Below, one piece after another: positions 10,690 to 22,233 of a DNA stretch of 64,000 nt (positions within the stretch are counted from its first letter, which is position 1; each line of letters starts with the position of its first letter). The notes beneath the pieces are model-generated. The model was not told the origin of the DNA, did no database searches, and worked only from the letters and a program-made list of their open reading frames with translations. The stretch is taken from assembly GCF_002865645.1 (NCBI RefSeq), contig NW_020194554.1:744001-808000 (forward strand), written 5' to 3'. A program made the translations under genes and the position numbers. Origin of the DNA: Hyaloscypha bicolor E (taxonomy: Eukaryota > Ascomycota > Leotiomycetes > Helotiales > Hyaloscyphaceae).

Positions 10690-12687
10690 TCAATGAATCT
10701 CAAACGTTTCCAAGACGGGTTCTCCGTTTCTCAATCCAACCATCGCCTCTCCATTCATGAACTCATCAATATACGCCTCTCCAATCAACACATAATGCCC
10801 CCTTTCCCTTCTCAAAATAACAGGAGATCTGCACCCAAGCAGCACACAAACAATATCTCCCTTCGCTGCAGTCCACGGCGCAAGGCCGACGAAACCAGAG
10901 CGAGAAAGGAACAACCGCCGTTGATTCATCATCTGCCCCGCCTCCAGCACCACACTCAGCCTCTCCTTCTCCCCCTCCTCCACATCCTCAACCCCAACCT
11001 CCTCCTCATCTACCAAACTCGCCACGGAGCTCGCCATCGTGCTGCTCCTGCTCGGCGGATCCAATCGCAACATATCACTATCACTCAACAACTGATCACT
11101 CAACGCGAATATCGCTTCCAGTTTCCCCGCATATTCATCTTCGGAGCTGAAAGACCAGGAACCGCAGGATATTGCCCGCGCAAAGCGCACTTGCGAGGAA
11201 AGAGAGTTGGAGAACGAGGCGACGAATGTATTCCACCAGTCGTGGAAGACCTCTAACAAGGGCACCACTTCGGACGGTGGACCACGCTTTTTGTAGGGCA
11301 TGCCAACCGTACGGATCGTGTCTAGGACTATGCCTTTTGTTCTGAGGACGTAGCCGTTGTGGAGGAACTGGAATGAGGCAGGTGTGGTGCCGGAGGCGGT
11401 GAATGGGGGAACCTGGTGATGTAGTCCAATGACGAGGGCTCCTGATGAAGTGGGGGGCCGCGTCCAGTCTGTTACCCAGCTCGGGAGGGAAAATTGGTCG
11501 ATGTCGTGCTGCTTGACGCAGATTACGTCGAGCTTTTGAGAGGTGGAGATGATATGGCGGGCAGTGTGGGTGTATATCTCTTTCATTGAGAGGGAATAGT
11601 CTATCTTCCCGAAGGTATGTCGGGAGCTGGAGATTCCCACTAAAGCGTACACTTTGTCTTTCGGATCGGTGGATTTCTTGCTTTTGTGTGAAAGGAGGAG
11701 TTCGAGTAGCGGTGGGGCGGAGAGGTGTGGTGAGTAGCGGGACAGTTGCAAACCTCGTGGTCCGCCGTGCGTCAGTGTGCGGATGTAGGAGGGGTGGGTA
11801 TAGAATAAGGAGCGCAGTTGAGAGTCTACTCTCTTGAGGATGTCGCAGACGCTGTCGAGTGTTGTCCATGGTATTGCGTCCCCGCCACAATACACCATTG
11901 CGCTCTTCGCACAGCTCACTTCTTGGATGACCCAAATGCGCCACCAATACTGCCTTCTAAACAAATTAACCAGATATTCAAGATGTTCTTTAGCTTCCGG
12001 TCTGTCCAGCAAAGCCATAACTTCTTCTCTTGACTGACAAGAATTGAGATCACGTGCCATTTGGATCGCGGTCTCACTCCCGTTATTCTGCAGCCCAAGC
12101 CAGACAGCTACACTAGCAGCATGCTGATAAATTGCCCTCATATTTGCCGTCTGAATATTTCTTTCCGGAATGTCTTCTTGGTTGATGCAGATGGCATCGA
12201 TCCACACCACCAAGTCCTCCACCTCTTCCCCACCTTCTGGCCGCAGGCGCAGCAACGCACGCCGTAAATTCTTCGTCACGGAGACCACGTCTGAATCAAC
12301 TAGAACAGGAGAACAGCCAAAAGTATCCCCCCAGGCGTAGGAGAGCGCTACATAAGGGGGTGCCTCCTCGAGTGTGGTGTGGAAGAGTCTACAGCGGATG
12401 GGCCAGGAAGAATCTGGTGCGGGCCGGAGGCGGAGAAGCCGGACGGAGTTTCTTGAGGCGTCTAGGGGAGTGTATTTATATTTCTGGTACGTGTTTGCCC
12501 AGTCGTTGAGTGAATTCTGTCTTGATGAGTCCTTGGGCATCGTGGGGTACTGGATGATGGTGAAGTTGCGGGTGTGGACAGGTCGCGGGTAAAGTTGGAA
12601 ATGCGACGAGTGGCCTCGGTGGTGCTCGAATGGGAATTTGGTGCTTGCCAAACTCGAAGGCCATGTATTTGAAACCCGGAAACGCAT
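10690..12687 (-). CDS. HET-domain protein, 665 aa
   Basis: One intronless frame. The HET domain begins with YVALSYAWG (residues 112-120) and continues with VVWIDAICINQED and ANMRAIYQHAASVAVWLG, the three conserved blocks of the family, followed by YWWRIWVIQEV. The remaining C-terminal half has no known catalytic motif, as is usual for these proteins. HET proteins mediate non-self recognition and incompatibility cell death during hyphal fusion. The first ATG is at 12687, but the family often starts shortly before the YKYTPLD segment, so the ATG at 12540 (second Met, residue 50) is a good alternative. A second, broken HET fragment lies 3 kb away. The gene looks intact; its partner or allele specificity cannot be inferred. 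Confidence 0.92.
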   Translation of the reverse strand: MRFRVSNTWPSSLASTKFPFEHHRGHSSHFQLYPRPVHTRNFTIIQYPTMPKDSSRQNSLNDWANTYQKYKYTPLDASRNSVRLLRLRPAPDSSWPIRCRLFHTTLEEAPPYVALSYAWGDTFGCSPVLVDSDVVSVTKNLRRALLRLRPEGGEEVEDLVVWIDAICINQEDIPERNIQTANMRAIYQHAASVAVWLGLQNNGSETAIQMARDLNSCQSREEVMALLDRPEAKEHLEYLVNLFRRQYWWRIWVIQEVSCAKSAMVYCGGDAIPWTTLDSVCDILKRVDSQLRSLFYTHPSYIRTLTHGGPRGLQLSRYSPHLSAPPLLELLLSHKSKKSTDPKDKVYALVGISSSRHTFGKIDYSLSMKEIYTHTARHIISTSQKLDVICVKQHDIDQFSLPSWVTDWTRPPTSSGALVIGLHHQVPPFTASGTTPASFQFLHNGYVLRTKGIVLDTIRTVGMPYKKRGPPSEVVPLLEVFHDWWNTFVASFSNSLSSQVRFARAISCGSWSFSSEDEYAGKLEAIFALSDQLLSDSDMLRLDPPSRSSTMASSVASLVDEEEVGVEDVEEGEKERLSVVLEAGQMMNQRRLFLSRSGFVGLAPWTAAKGDIVCVLLGCRSPVILRRERGHYVLIGEAYIDEFMNGEAMVGLRNGEPVLETFEIH

Positions 12688-13287
12688 TGATTGAATTTCA
12701 AAGCCATTGATGTCGAACTTGAATGAATACTTTTAGTACTTTGTCAAAGATGTTTTGTTGCGGTCGGACGTTTGACGTAAGCGCCCTGACCCACGTGATT
12801 ATCAGGAGTCGTCCCCAAGGAAAGGGGTATTCGTTTACATGCTAAGGTGTTTGTACTTTCTGAGGAACTGCTCTGATATCGCCGTCAGAAAATCCTCGTG
12901 AAAAGGCTTCATGACCAGAACTTACTATCCCCCCCCCAGTCCAAAGCGCCATCACGAGATTAGTAACGCCACCCCAAAACCTCGTTTATATCCCCAACAT
13001 AGGAAACCTCAGGTGCTTTAGAGAGTCTCTATTCGCTATCGACCCTTGATAGGGCCCGTGCAGGCGTGGTGTTATCAATATCGTGATCGCGCTTTGGACT
13101 AGGGGGGGATAGTAACACCTGTGAGATTTGGGTTTGATTTGAGAAGGTTACATTATTGGATACGAAGCTTCGCATGCCAAACCACAGGGAAGTTAAAAAA
13201 ACGACACTCCGTGAATTGGCTCGTCCAGAACGTTTTCGCTACTCTTATATAGCTAGAGCTTCAGGCCTCCCAAACAGTGTATGGTTA
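12688..13287. other. HET gene upstream region
   Basis: About 600 bp without a gene, between the HET start and the PIF-type MITE. It should contain the HET promoter. A C-rich run near 12930-12940 and a G-rich run near 13105-13109 are visible; nothing else is supportable. Confidence 0.5.
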
Positions 13288-13549
13288 CGAGCCCGGCCTC
13301 AGAAGTCTGTGTTTTTAGCGCTTTTCGCTAAGAAATGAACGCTATAACCATTTTTGACACTTTTATTTTATATCTAAAATTGGATCGCAAAGCCTTCTAA
13401 ACTCATTCTAGCTTCTTTTATTACGTTTGCTTGAACTATATAAGAATTTAATAAATAGTGGTTGAGAAACTATAAAGTAAAGTAGGAGACTCTGCTTTTG
13501 CGATGCCTGGAAACCTCGCTAAAAACACAGACTTATGAGGCCGGGCTCG
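13288..13549. mobile_element. PIF/Harbinger-type MITE, 262 bp
   Basis: Terminal inverted repeats 13288-13320 and 13517-13549 match at 32 of 33 positions and begin CGAGCCCGGCCTCA. Each end is bordered by TTA (13285-13287 and 13550-13552), which fits the TWA three-base target duplication of PIF/Harbinger elements. The interior (about 196 bp) is AT-rich and has no transposase. Superfamily assignment rests only on the duplication length and the terminal repeats, so it is an inference; the inverted repeat itself is plain in the sequence. Confidence 0.85.
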
Positions 13550-14471
13550 TTAGGACACTTCTTGATTCAGGGGTCTTTCGTTTCGCCAAGCGAGCAGGGG
13601 CTGGATGCAAGCTGTCTGATGAGGGGAAGTCATCGAGAACGTCCTTCCAAAAGTTAAACCAAAAGCAAGAACTTGAAAGGAAAGAGAGGGTAATGTGAGA
13701 CTTCAAGAGAGTTCGCTCCTTCTTCTTTTGGAATGACTCGCTCCGGCTGTAGCCTTTCTTCACTTTCACCCCGAAAGGTATAATTTTCTCCGAAAACTAT
13801 TGAATTCGAATTAGAGAAAGCAGGCTTCCTCTCAACCTACGACCGAAGCTTTAAATGGGGTTCGCAAGCCGTAGCTCAGATGTACTACAGCAATGTGGCC
13901 CAGACAGCTTTCGGTCTCATTCGATGTCGATGTTGTCATGTGACTTGACTCTCTTTCTTGCGCGGCTGCCCATCTTACAGTCCCTCCTGCCATTTTGCAG
14001 AATCCTAAACAACGAAAGAAGCTTCTCCCTTCACTTTCATGATTTGAAGTTGAGGTTAACGTCGTGTACTGCGTAAATATTTCAATTCACGTGCTGTCAG
14101 AGATCGGTTCCTTCTTCGATAAGCCTATCGATCGATAGGCTTTCTTAGCGTGTCCAGGAGCCTGGCCTCTGGACGCGACTACCAAAAACCTAACGCGAAC
14201 TTAGAGACATCAACACCAATTCCATCTCCAACTCCAACATCTCCAAGCCTGTCTCCCACGTTCATTCGTTATTTCGTGGTACAGGTACCACTCCTTTTGT
14301 ACAACAAGATCTGTCACAACGAACAAAGTACATGGATCGGCATCTCGGACAACGTCAAAGGAAGAGCAGCCTTGTCTGACCCTTGCCACTGTCGGGCGTG
14401 TGCTTGCCTGCGCTTCCACCTTCCGAATCTCCCCAATTACGGTCGAACACCTCGCCGGCGGCCAATTCACC
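13550..14471. promoter_or_regulatory. Upstream region of Uls1-type gene with 22-bp palindrome
   Basis: About 920 bp upstream of the ATG at 14472. The outstanding element is a perfect 22-bp palindrome at 14121-14142 (arm AAGCCTATCGA), about 330 bp before the ATG. CT-rich tracts follow it, as common in fungal promoters. No gene is visible here. Confidence 0.45.
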
Positions 14472-17400
14472 ATGGACGTACTACTCAATGAACTCGCCTT
14501 TCAGAAAGTGCTTCTCAATTCTATTGATGACACTGTTCAGAATCGCGAGGCTGCGGAAGACGAAGTCTGCGCAGAAATCCGCGCCCTGGAAAAGCAAATC
14601 CGAGAACTTAAGCGCGGTTCCACAACAGCCTCACAACCTCAACATTCAGGATCTTGCCAATCTTCGCAGAAACCATCCTCCAGCTCATCCAAGAAACCCA
14701 ACGCAAGCACCGGAAGCGGCACGCCTTATGCACCAGCGATGGACGGCTACCTGAGTGAGTGTTTCCCCCTCGAATGCAACCAAGCGCACATTGAAATATC
14801 CCCTTTCCCTTTCGATCTTCTCTTCTCCAACATCCCTTTGCAGGCAATACTAATGTCATGGCAGATGGAGAACAATGGCACAATCTGTCGTCAACAGCCT
14901 CTACCCCCAACTCCGCCGACTCTATGGGAGATCTGCTCAGTCCTTCTCGAATGAGCCTGCCCACCCGAAAACGATCACATAGCAAACATCTTGACGGTGC
15001 TCTCCTCCCAGTTCAAGATAACAAATCTCGAAGAACATCACCGAGTCCTTTCCTGGCCGGCCCTTCCACACCATCTACAATCTCTTCAGGGTACGGTCCT
15101 ATGCTTGGTGAAGGCTACTTTGACCTCACTTTGTTTGTCCACATATTCACTATCCCCTTATGTTTGCTTTTCTTGGCACTCTGCACACAAAACCCTTCGG
15201 TCCGAAGAACTTTCAACTGACTTTCGCTAGTGACGACGAGTTTGCGGCCTTTGATAGGGAATTCATGCAGCAGCAGATGGCTGCCGAAGAGCGAATTAAG
15301 CGCGAGAAGTTGGACGAAGAGTTTGCACGCAGCTTTCAGGAGCATTCAGGTCCTTCCGCAATGAATCCTCCCGCGCCGCAGACGACATCTGCTTTCGATC
15401 GACTCTCTGGCGTACGTCCACGACCATCGAATCCCAGAGCAAGCCTACCACAAATGGGCCAATCTGGGCCAAGAAACCTGCCGTGGGCTACCCCTTCGTC
15501 TCGGCCAATGGGTTCAGCTTCTGTCAAGTCAGAGCCTCGATCCATGACCTCTGGTGTCAAGACTGAGACTCCTTCCAGCTCGTACAACGGCTTCGCATCT
15601 TATGCCCCCCTGCAGAACAACAATGCGCCATCTTTCAAAGCTGAGCCGTCTTCTTCCAAGCCTATGCCAGGCTCCTTCCGTGAGACTACTCTCTTAGACA
15701 GCGATTCGGACGTTGAGATCATCCCCGCCTCTGAGTATTACGACAATGGTCGCCACGCCCGCACACCTGCAAAGAACCAAAACATACCATCATCTTCGAA
15801 TGTGTATGGAACACAGACAAAAGTTGAGCGGCCCAGGTTTTCACCGGAAGCGCAAATTTCAGGCAATGCAACTCTGCGTCGGCTGGGCCAATCTTCTTCC
15901 AACGATGCTCTGCAGATGGCCATGTTTGGCAAACAGCAGGCTGCAAGACCCTGGATGAACTCTGCCGGCCCAGCACCTGGCCCTATTTTGAATACTTTCG
16001 GCTCCGGACCTCAATTTTTGGCGGGACCTAGTGGTACGACTGGCGGCTACATCTACCCGAGTGCATACCCCGATGGTATGGGAGGCATGGGTGGTATGGG
16101 AGGCATGAGTGATATGGGAGGCATGGGTGATATGGGAGGCATGGGTGGTATGGGAGGCATGGATGATATGGGCGGCATGGATGATATGGGCGGCATGGGT
16201 GATATGGGAGGCATGGGTGATATGGGCGGCATGGGCGTCATGGGTAACGCTATGCCGGGTGCATACCCAGGGAGCATGCAGACCAATGTACCTGGTCTTG
16301 GCTACATGCTGAACAATGTCCCAAGCACTTTCTCTGGGTTCGGAATGTCCCAGGCAGGACCTTCCGTTTCTATCCCCAGTTCACCACAAGATTCCAGCTC
16401 CGATGAACTTGGGGATATAATCCGCCGTGCTGGTAATAACTACGACGAGATCGCCGATTACTTGAAGCTGAACGGATCAATGACGAACCAACTGGACTAC
16501 ATTATGAACGATCCTCGCAAGACGAATCAAGAGATCAAGGACCTGCTTGAGAACATCCGCCCTGACGTCGATCTTCCTCCTGAGGATCGAGAGGGTACCC
16601 CAGAAGGTCTTGTATATCCGCTGGTACGTTTGCAGCTCTTGAATGCTGAAATACGCATATGCTAAACAATATTCAGTACGAACATCAGAAGTTGGCTTTG
16701 ACGTGGTTGAAGTCTATGGAGGAAGGCACCAACAAAGGTGGTATTCTTGCGGATGACATGGGTCTTGGAAAGACTATCTCTGCCCTAGCACTTATTTTGA
16801 CTCGACCACCCAAAGATCGGGCACGAAAGGTATAGCCATAAACTGTATTTATATCCTCTCGGCTGACTCTTTAACAGACCACCATTATCGTTGGCCCCGT
16901 TGCTCTTGTGCGACAGTGGGAGAAGGAAATCCGAACGAAGGTCAAAGTTGGTCACTGTTTGAGCACTCACATGGTTCACGGCCAAGGCAAGAAGCTAGGC
17001 TGGGACGATCTCCGAAATTTCGATATCGTCTTGACAACCTATGGCACGCTTGCAGCAGAGTTCAAGCGTCTTGAAAAATACCTAGACGAGATGAAACAGA
17101 AAGGGGTCGAAGAATATGACCAAGCTCCGATGAGAAAGAAGTTCCCTCTTCTTGGACCGATGAGCAAGTTCTATCGTGTTATCCTGGATGAGGCACAGTG
17201 TGTCAAGAATAGGGTCACCGTGTCTGCACGTGCATGCGTTCATCTGAAGGCCACCTACCGCCTGTGTTTGACGGGAACCCCCATGATGAACAATGTTCAA
17301 GAGCTTTACTCGTTAATCCATTTCCTCAGGATCAGGCCTTATAACGAGTGGAGCAGATTCAACACGGTATGCTACTCCACCTTCGCTCGTTGGCCTTCGG

Positions 17401-19087
17401 TTTGCTAACCCGGTACAAGGAATTCGGTCTCTTGACGAAGGGCAACGGGAGAAAGCGTGATGTCGGTAATGCTATGCGAAAGCTTCAGGCCGTCCTGAAA
17501 GCAATTCTTCTCCGTCGTTCGAAAACCTCCCTTATCGACGGAAAACCGATCATTACTTTGCCTCCAAAGACTGAGGAAATTCAGCACGTTGTCTTTGACG
17601 AGGACCAACAAGCTTTCTACTCAGCACTCGAGTCCAAGACGAAGATTCAGTTCAATAGGTACATGAAGGCCAACACAGTTGGTAAGAATTACTCGAACAT
17701 TTTGGTGCTTCTCCTTCGCCTCCGACAAGCTTGTTGCCACCCGCACCTCATTCATGACTTTGAAGATCCCGCTCCTGCTGGTGTCGAAATTGATATGGCT
17801 GCAATGATGGAGTTAGCGAAGAGTCTCTCACCTGAGGTTGTCGCCAGGTTGCTCAGTGCTAACGGCGCATTCGAAGTAAGTTCATCTCGTCTTACTCAAA
17901 ATAGTGTGTTTACTAATGATGCATAGTGCCCTGTCTGCTACGACGCTGCTCCGAACCCCAGCATTATCATTCCTTGTGGCCATGATACATGTCCTGAATG
18001 CTTGACGAAAATCTCCGATCAGGCGGGTCAGCAAAATTTAGCAGATGGCAACGAAAACGGAGGCGCGTCCAGGTGTCCAACATGCCGAGGTGATCTTTCG
18101 ATGAACAAGATCATTGACTATGCGACCTTCAAGAAAGTTCACAATCCCGATCGTATTGCAGACGACGAGGAGACTGCAAGCGAAGACAGCGACAGCGATG
18201 AAAGTGAAGCTGATTCGGAAACAGAATCGGAAGATGACATCGACGAGAAGGGCAACCTAGCGGACTTCGTTGTAGCTGACGATGATATTGACGATGACGA
18301 GACTGCCGATGAGGACGACGCACTCGAAGGCGAGGAGGGAGACGACGAGGCTGACTTCGTCCCGAATGACAAGTCTAAGGGAAAGGCAAAGGCCAAATCC
18401 AAAAACATTGGCAAAAGACGTGCTAAGGACAAAAATGGCAAGAAGAAGGAGAAAAAGGAGCATCTCTCGATTGCGATGTTGAAGAAGGAGGCATCAAAGA
18501 ATGCTGCGGGACGAAAGCGATACATGAAATATCTTCGCAAGCACTGGCAGCCGTCAGCAAAACTTACAAAGTGCGTCGAACTGCTGGAGAGCTTTATCAG
18601 CGACGGCCAGAAGACAATTATCTTCAGTCAGTTCGTCTCCCTTCTCGATCTCCTCCAGGTTCCGATCGAGGATAAGAAGTGGCCAGTTCTCCGCTACGAC
18701 GGCGCCATGTCGGCAGATGCTCGAGATGCTGCGATTCAGAAATTCACGGACACTCAGACTTACAACATCATGTTGATCTCTCTCAAGGCCGGAAACTCAG
18801 GTCTCAACTTGGTGGCTGCTTCCCGCGTCATTATCCTTGATCCGTTCTGGAACCCCTATATCGAGATGCAGGCAGTGGATCGAGCCTATCGTATTGGCCA
18901 ACAACGCGAGGTTCAAGTCCATCGGATATTGATCAAGGGCACTGTTGAGGATCGTATCATCGAGCTGCAGGAGCAGAAGCGAGAGCTCGTCGATTCGGCT
19001 CTCGATGAAGGCGCCAACAAGTCCCTTGGTCGCCTAGACGTCCGCCAGTTGGCATTCCTATTTGGCGTCGGTGACGGCGGCAACTGA
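14472..19087 (+). CDS. uls1: SNF2-family ATPase with RING finger (Uls1/Ris1-like)
   Basis: Swi2/Snf2 DNA translocase with an embedded RING finger. Yeast Uls1 works on SUMO-conjugated chromatin proteins in genome maintenance; a nuclear role is inferred. Exons: 14472-14754, 14844-15090, 15231-16623, 16677-16829, 16878-17366, 17420-17875, 17927-19087; 1393 aa. The N-terminal ~640 residues are disordered and hold a SUMO-interaction-like DSDSDVEII (about 334-340) and a Met-Gly repeat (about 459-514). The ATPase core shows GGILADDMGLGKT (about 662-674), a Walker B variant VILDEAQ (about 793-799) and LTGTP. A C3HC4 RING starts at about 1008 (CPVCYDAAP, CGHDTCPEC, CPTC), followed by an acidic-then-lysine linker. 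The C-terminal helicase lobe contains DGAMSADAR and VDRAYRIGQQREV. The ATG has the context CACCATGG. Confidence 0.95.
16076..16243 (+). repeat. In-frame Met-Gly minisatellite in Uls1-like gene
   Basis: Fifteen-to-eighteen-base units of the type GGC ATG GGT GAT ATG GGA repeat about ten times, encoding runs of MGGMG and MGDMGG/MDDMGG. The array is in frame and flanked by ordinary disordered sequence. Unit variation (GGT, GAT, AGT) shows it is old enough to diverge but still likely to expand or contract. The reverse strand is an open frame too, which is only a shadow of the repeat. Confidence 0.9.
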
Positions 19088-20596
19088 TGTGTCTTTGCTC
19101 AGAATTTCGCGGCAGCATCATCATATTCTTTTCTCTCATAAAACTACTTTTGACACAGCACTTTCGCCTGCATTCATACGACCAGGCGTCGAAACTTCCT
19201 TCTTTTCGTTCCGGACAGTTTTGGCACCGCGATAGATTTACGGGGCTGGCATTCTTTATGGTTCACACCATGAAATGACACAGCCGACGGTGGCTGATTT
19301 GTATTTTGCTTTCTCTTACCGATAATATCCCAGGCGTTCACCGGCTGGGGCATGTTTCTTTTCCTTTGGCTTTGCTTTGGTCGGAATCATGGGTCGTACA
19401 CAAGCAGGCTGTGGCGTATTTGCATTAGAGGTTAGACATCAGTGTGATTGGCACATTCCTCTGAGCAGAGCACTGTAGACTGTGTGTTTTGATTGGATCG
19501 CGACATGGCTTTTGCAGCACGGAATAGCATAGCATACAGAACAGTCATAGAATAGGGCAGAAGAATGTAATCGAGGGATTCTATCCCGGAATTTGAGTAC
19601 AGATGCAGATGTGATGTCTGAAATGAGGCGTGGTATTAAACAGTTGCAAAGGATCAACCCTCGCAGGTTCTGAATCCGAAGACCTTCTGGTCTCGCTGTA
19701 TGAGGGCACGGACGGCTTGACGAAAACATGGTTGATCAAAGTGCCTTGGAATCCGTTAAATCTTCTTTTAACGATGGTGGACCTTTCATTCTATAAGAGT
19801 GCTGACGCGAGTGGCTTATTGCTGGTTGAGGAGGTTGAACAACATGCTGAACAGGCGAGCCCTTGGATGCATCCTAAAGTCTTCGGTGCCTCTTAGATTC
19901 TCTCTTCTTTCGAGAGGCAATTCTTGACTATATTGATGACCCTCATCCGGACATGGCCGCGTGGGGCAAGCTTTCTGATGCTCTCGTCTTCGATGATAGA
20001 CCAACTTGTTCTCCATTTTCGACGCGAGTTGGCTCCACTTGTGGTCTATCTCAACTAAGGGATCTAGATGTTTGAAGATGATACTTTCCCGGCCTCTCTG
20101 TTCCTGCTGGGAGGTGGAACGTGGTTCGCGACATCTCGACTTGCTGGTCAACTGGCGCCCGTCATGGTTGTAATCGAAGCGGAAGCCCTTGAGGTCCACC
20201 ATCAGGTACAACATGGAAAGTTAGGAAGGTAATCTACCAGAATATGTCAATGCTCCAGTTGTTGCAGCGCGATTACCGCTACGTTGCCGTCCCGTGCACT
20301 GGCGACCCAGTTGGTGATGTTGAATTCTTGACGGAAACTGAAACTGGAAACGGAAAAAGACCAAAGACAACGCGACTACCTTGGATTGGTGCAATTTTTG
20401 AATTTGCTAGCGGCATCCAGAACAATGGGTTTCTGGTAGGTAAGGAGGTTCGGGAGTGAATTCGAAAAGGAAGGAACGAATGTCGCGGTCTTAAATTTCC
20501 CCAAATCCGCAAGTCCATTAAGCGCGTGAGCCTCAACCCGAACCTCCACATCTTCTTTCTTCGACAACCAACATCGCCTTCACTGCAGCTTGCGCA
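19088..20596. other. Gene-free stretch
   Basis: About 1.5 kb after the Uls1-like gene. A minus-strand ATG frame at 20214-19816 (132 codons, basic and Gln-rich) is the best open frame but has no motif, no introns and no homologue I recognise. The rest shows no signal. Confidence 0.45.
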
Positions 20597-21893
20597 ATGG
20601 AGGTTCCACCAGTAGAAGAGCAAGGCAGCCGCCCTTCTACCGCTGCAGAGAAGAGCGAGACGCCAGCTTCCCTACCAGGTTCGTGGACCTCATTCGGATT
20701 GCTCTAGCCGATTGCTAACTGTTACGCCTCCCACAGATGGCCTGCGAATCCCAGTCTCTCCAAGTCTCAACTATACGATGGATCCAGCCATCGCCGATAC
20801 CGAGCCAGTATTCACGGTATTTCCCAAGCTGCCACCTGAAATGCGTCTCAAGATCTGGAAGCATGCTTTGCCTGGCCCTCGATTTGTCCCATATTGCCCG
20901 GGACGAAACAGACAGTGTGTTGGACGACGCTGCTCTGCGGTCAACTCTACCATCAAAACAACCTACGCCTGTAGCGAGTCCTTCCAGGTTGTCCAATCAG
21001 CATACGAGAAGCTTCCTGTAATTTGTGATCCATCGCCGGTCCAATGTCCAGAGAAACAGCCGTACGTTTATGTCGACTACAGCATAGACGAAGTCTACGT
21101 CGAGCTGAATTGGTTCGCCCTTGAGGAACAGAAATTCTTCTTCGCACAGCTTTCTAAGGTCAAACACTTCGCAACAAACGAATGCAATATGAGAAATCCT
21201 GAGGTCGGCTTGGCAGATTTCTGGGATACCTTGCGGGTTTCCTTTCCAACAATCAAGCGAGTAACCTTCATCGTGTAACCGTGTCTACGTGGCGGCGAGT
21301 ACATAGAAGAATGGGCCGTTGTTCCCTTCCCATCGGAGCCACGTTACAACTTTGACTTAACGGACTTTGACTATGGCCCTGATCGAGCATTGCTTTCAGA
21401 CGAAGTTGGCCAGTTGAAGCTCCTGGTGGCGGAATCTCAAGTGTTGAGAGAGGAAATTGGTTCATACATAAACGACCATCCAGAATGGGGCCAAGTCTCT
21501 TTCGAAGTCGGCTTGAGGGCAAGAAAGACATCCACCAACAACTATTGGAAGATTCACTACGTGTTCGTTGGTGATCACAATGCAGATGATCTTGATTCCC
21601 TTGACGCGCAAAATGATGAGTTTAAGTACACGAGACATTGGCATGGAGAGCCAGTTAAATTGGGCAAGGGAGAGCTCACTTCTTGCGATTCTATCTCTGA
21701 AGAGGTGCTTGATGACGATCTTTGCTCTGTTTGTGGGGAGCAGAGATGGGCCACTGGCCAGGATGCTTATTGGATCTTTGAGGGCAGAGAAGAAGACGTT
21801 GGTGGGAGCGAAGACTCCACGAATTCGGTGGGAAATGTACTTTACCATGGAGATCTCGCTGAACATGCATTATTCATTGATTTGATAGCATAA
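20597..21893 (+). pseudogene. 2EXR-domain gene with one in-frame stop
   Basis: Exon 1 is 20597-20678 and exon 2 begins at 20737 after a 58-bp intron with a GCTAACT branch site. The 2EXR module is clear: FTVFPKLPPEMRLKIWKHALPGPR. Translation stops at a TAA (21276-21278) after 207 residues. The same frame is open for another 205 codons to 21893 and reads directly on as PCLRGGEYIEEW, a typical continuation of this family. The TAA thus looks like a nonsense change inside a 412-residue protein; CAA or AAA to TAA would be one substitution. Alternatives are an allele-specific stop, readthrough, or a shorter real protein. 2EXR proteins are common in mould genomes and their function is unknown. A paralogue follows at 22234 on the same strand. 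Confidence 0.75.
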
Positions 21894-22233
21894 GGCGAGA
21901 GGGCATGGCAGAAAATAGCACAGCTTTCGCAGACAAAGCCTAGGAACACTATGTAAAAGCTATTATACCCAGAAGTAGCGAATAATGAGGATTTGTGGAA
22001 GTCTTGTTCAGGGTTTCGACGTGATGTCCGCAGGAAAAGATTTTCGAAAGACGTTGACGACTCACGTGTTCCATTCGGCAAAATTAAGGCTTGCCCCTGA
22101 AAGGACTTAGCGAGTACGCCCCCTGAGGCCGTCGAATATGGGTCCCTTTCTTTCTTGCACATGACACCAGGGTAAGGGCTCACCCAGAAACTTATTGCAA
22201 TCTCCAAGTTTATTCAAATACACAAATCTTTCA
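21894..22233. promoter_or_regulatory. Intergenic region between the two 2EXR genes
   Basis: 340 bp containing the 3' flank of the first and the promoter of the second 2EXR gene. No distinct site could be recognised. Confidence 0.4.

Noticed and set aside
16053..16312. Pro/Met and Trp/Ala-rich frames across the Met-Gly array
   Set aside because: Alternate-frame readings of the in-frame repeat of the Uls1-like gene.
19816..20214. 132-codon minus-strand frame
   Set aside because: Has an ATG but no recognisable domain, no intron signals and a composition close to random; kept only as a note in the gap entry.
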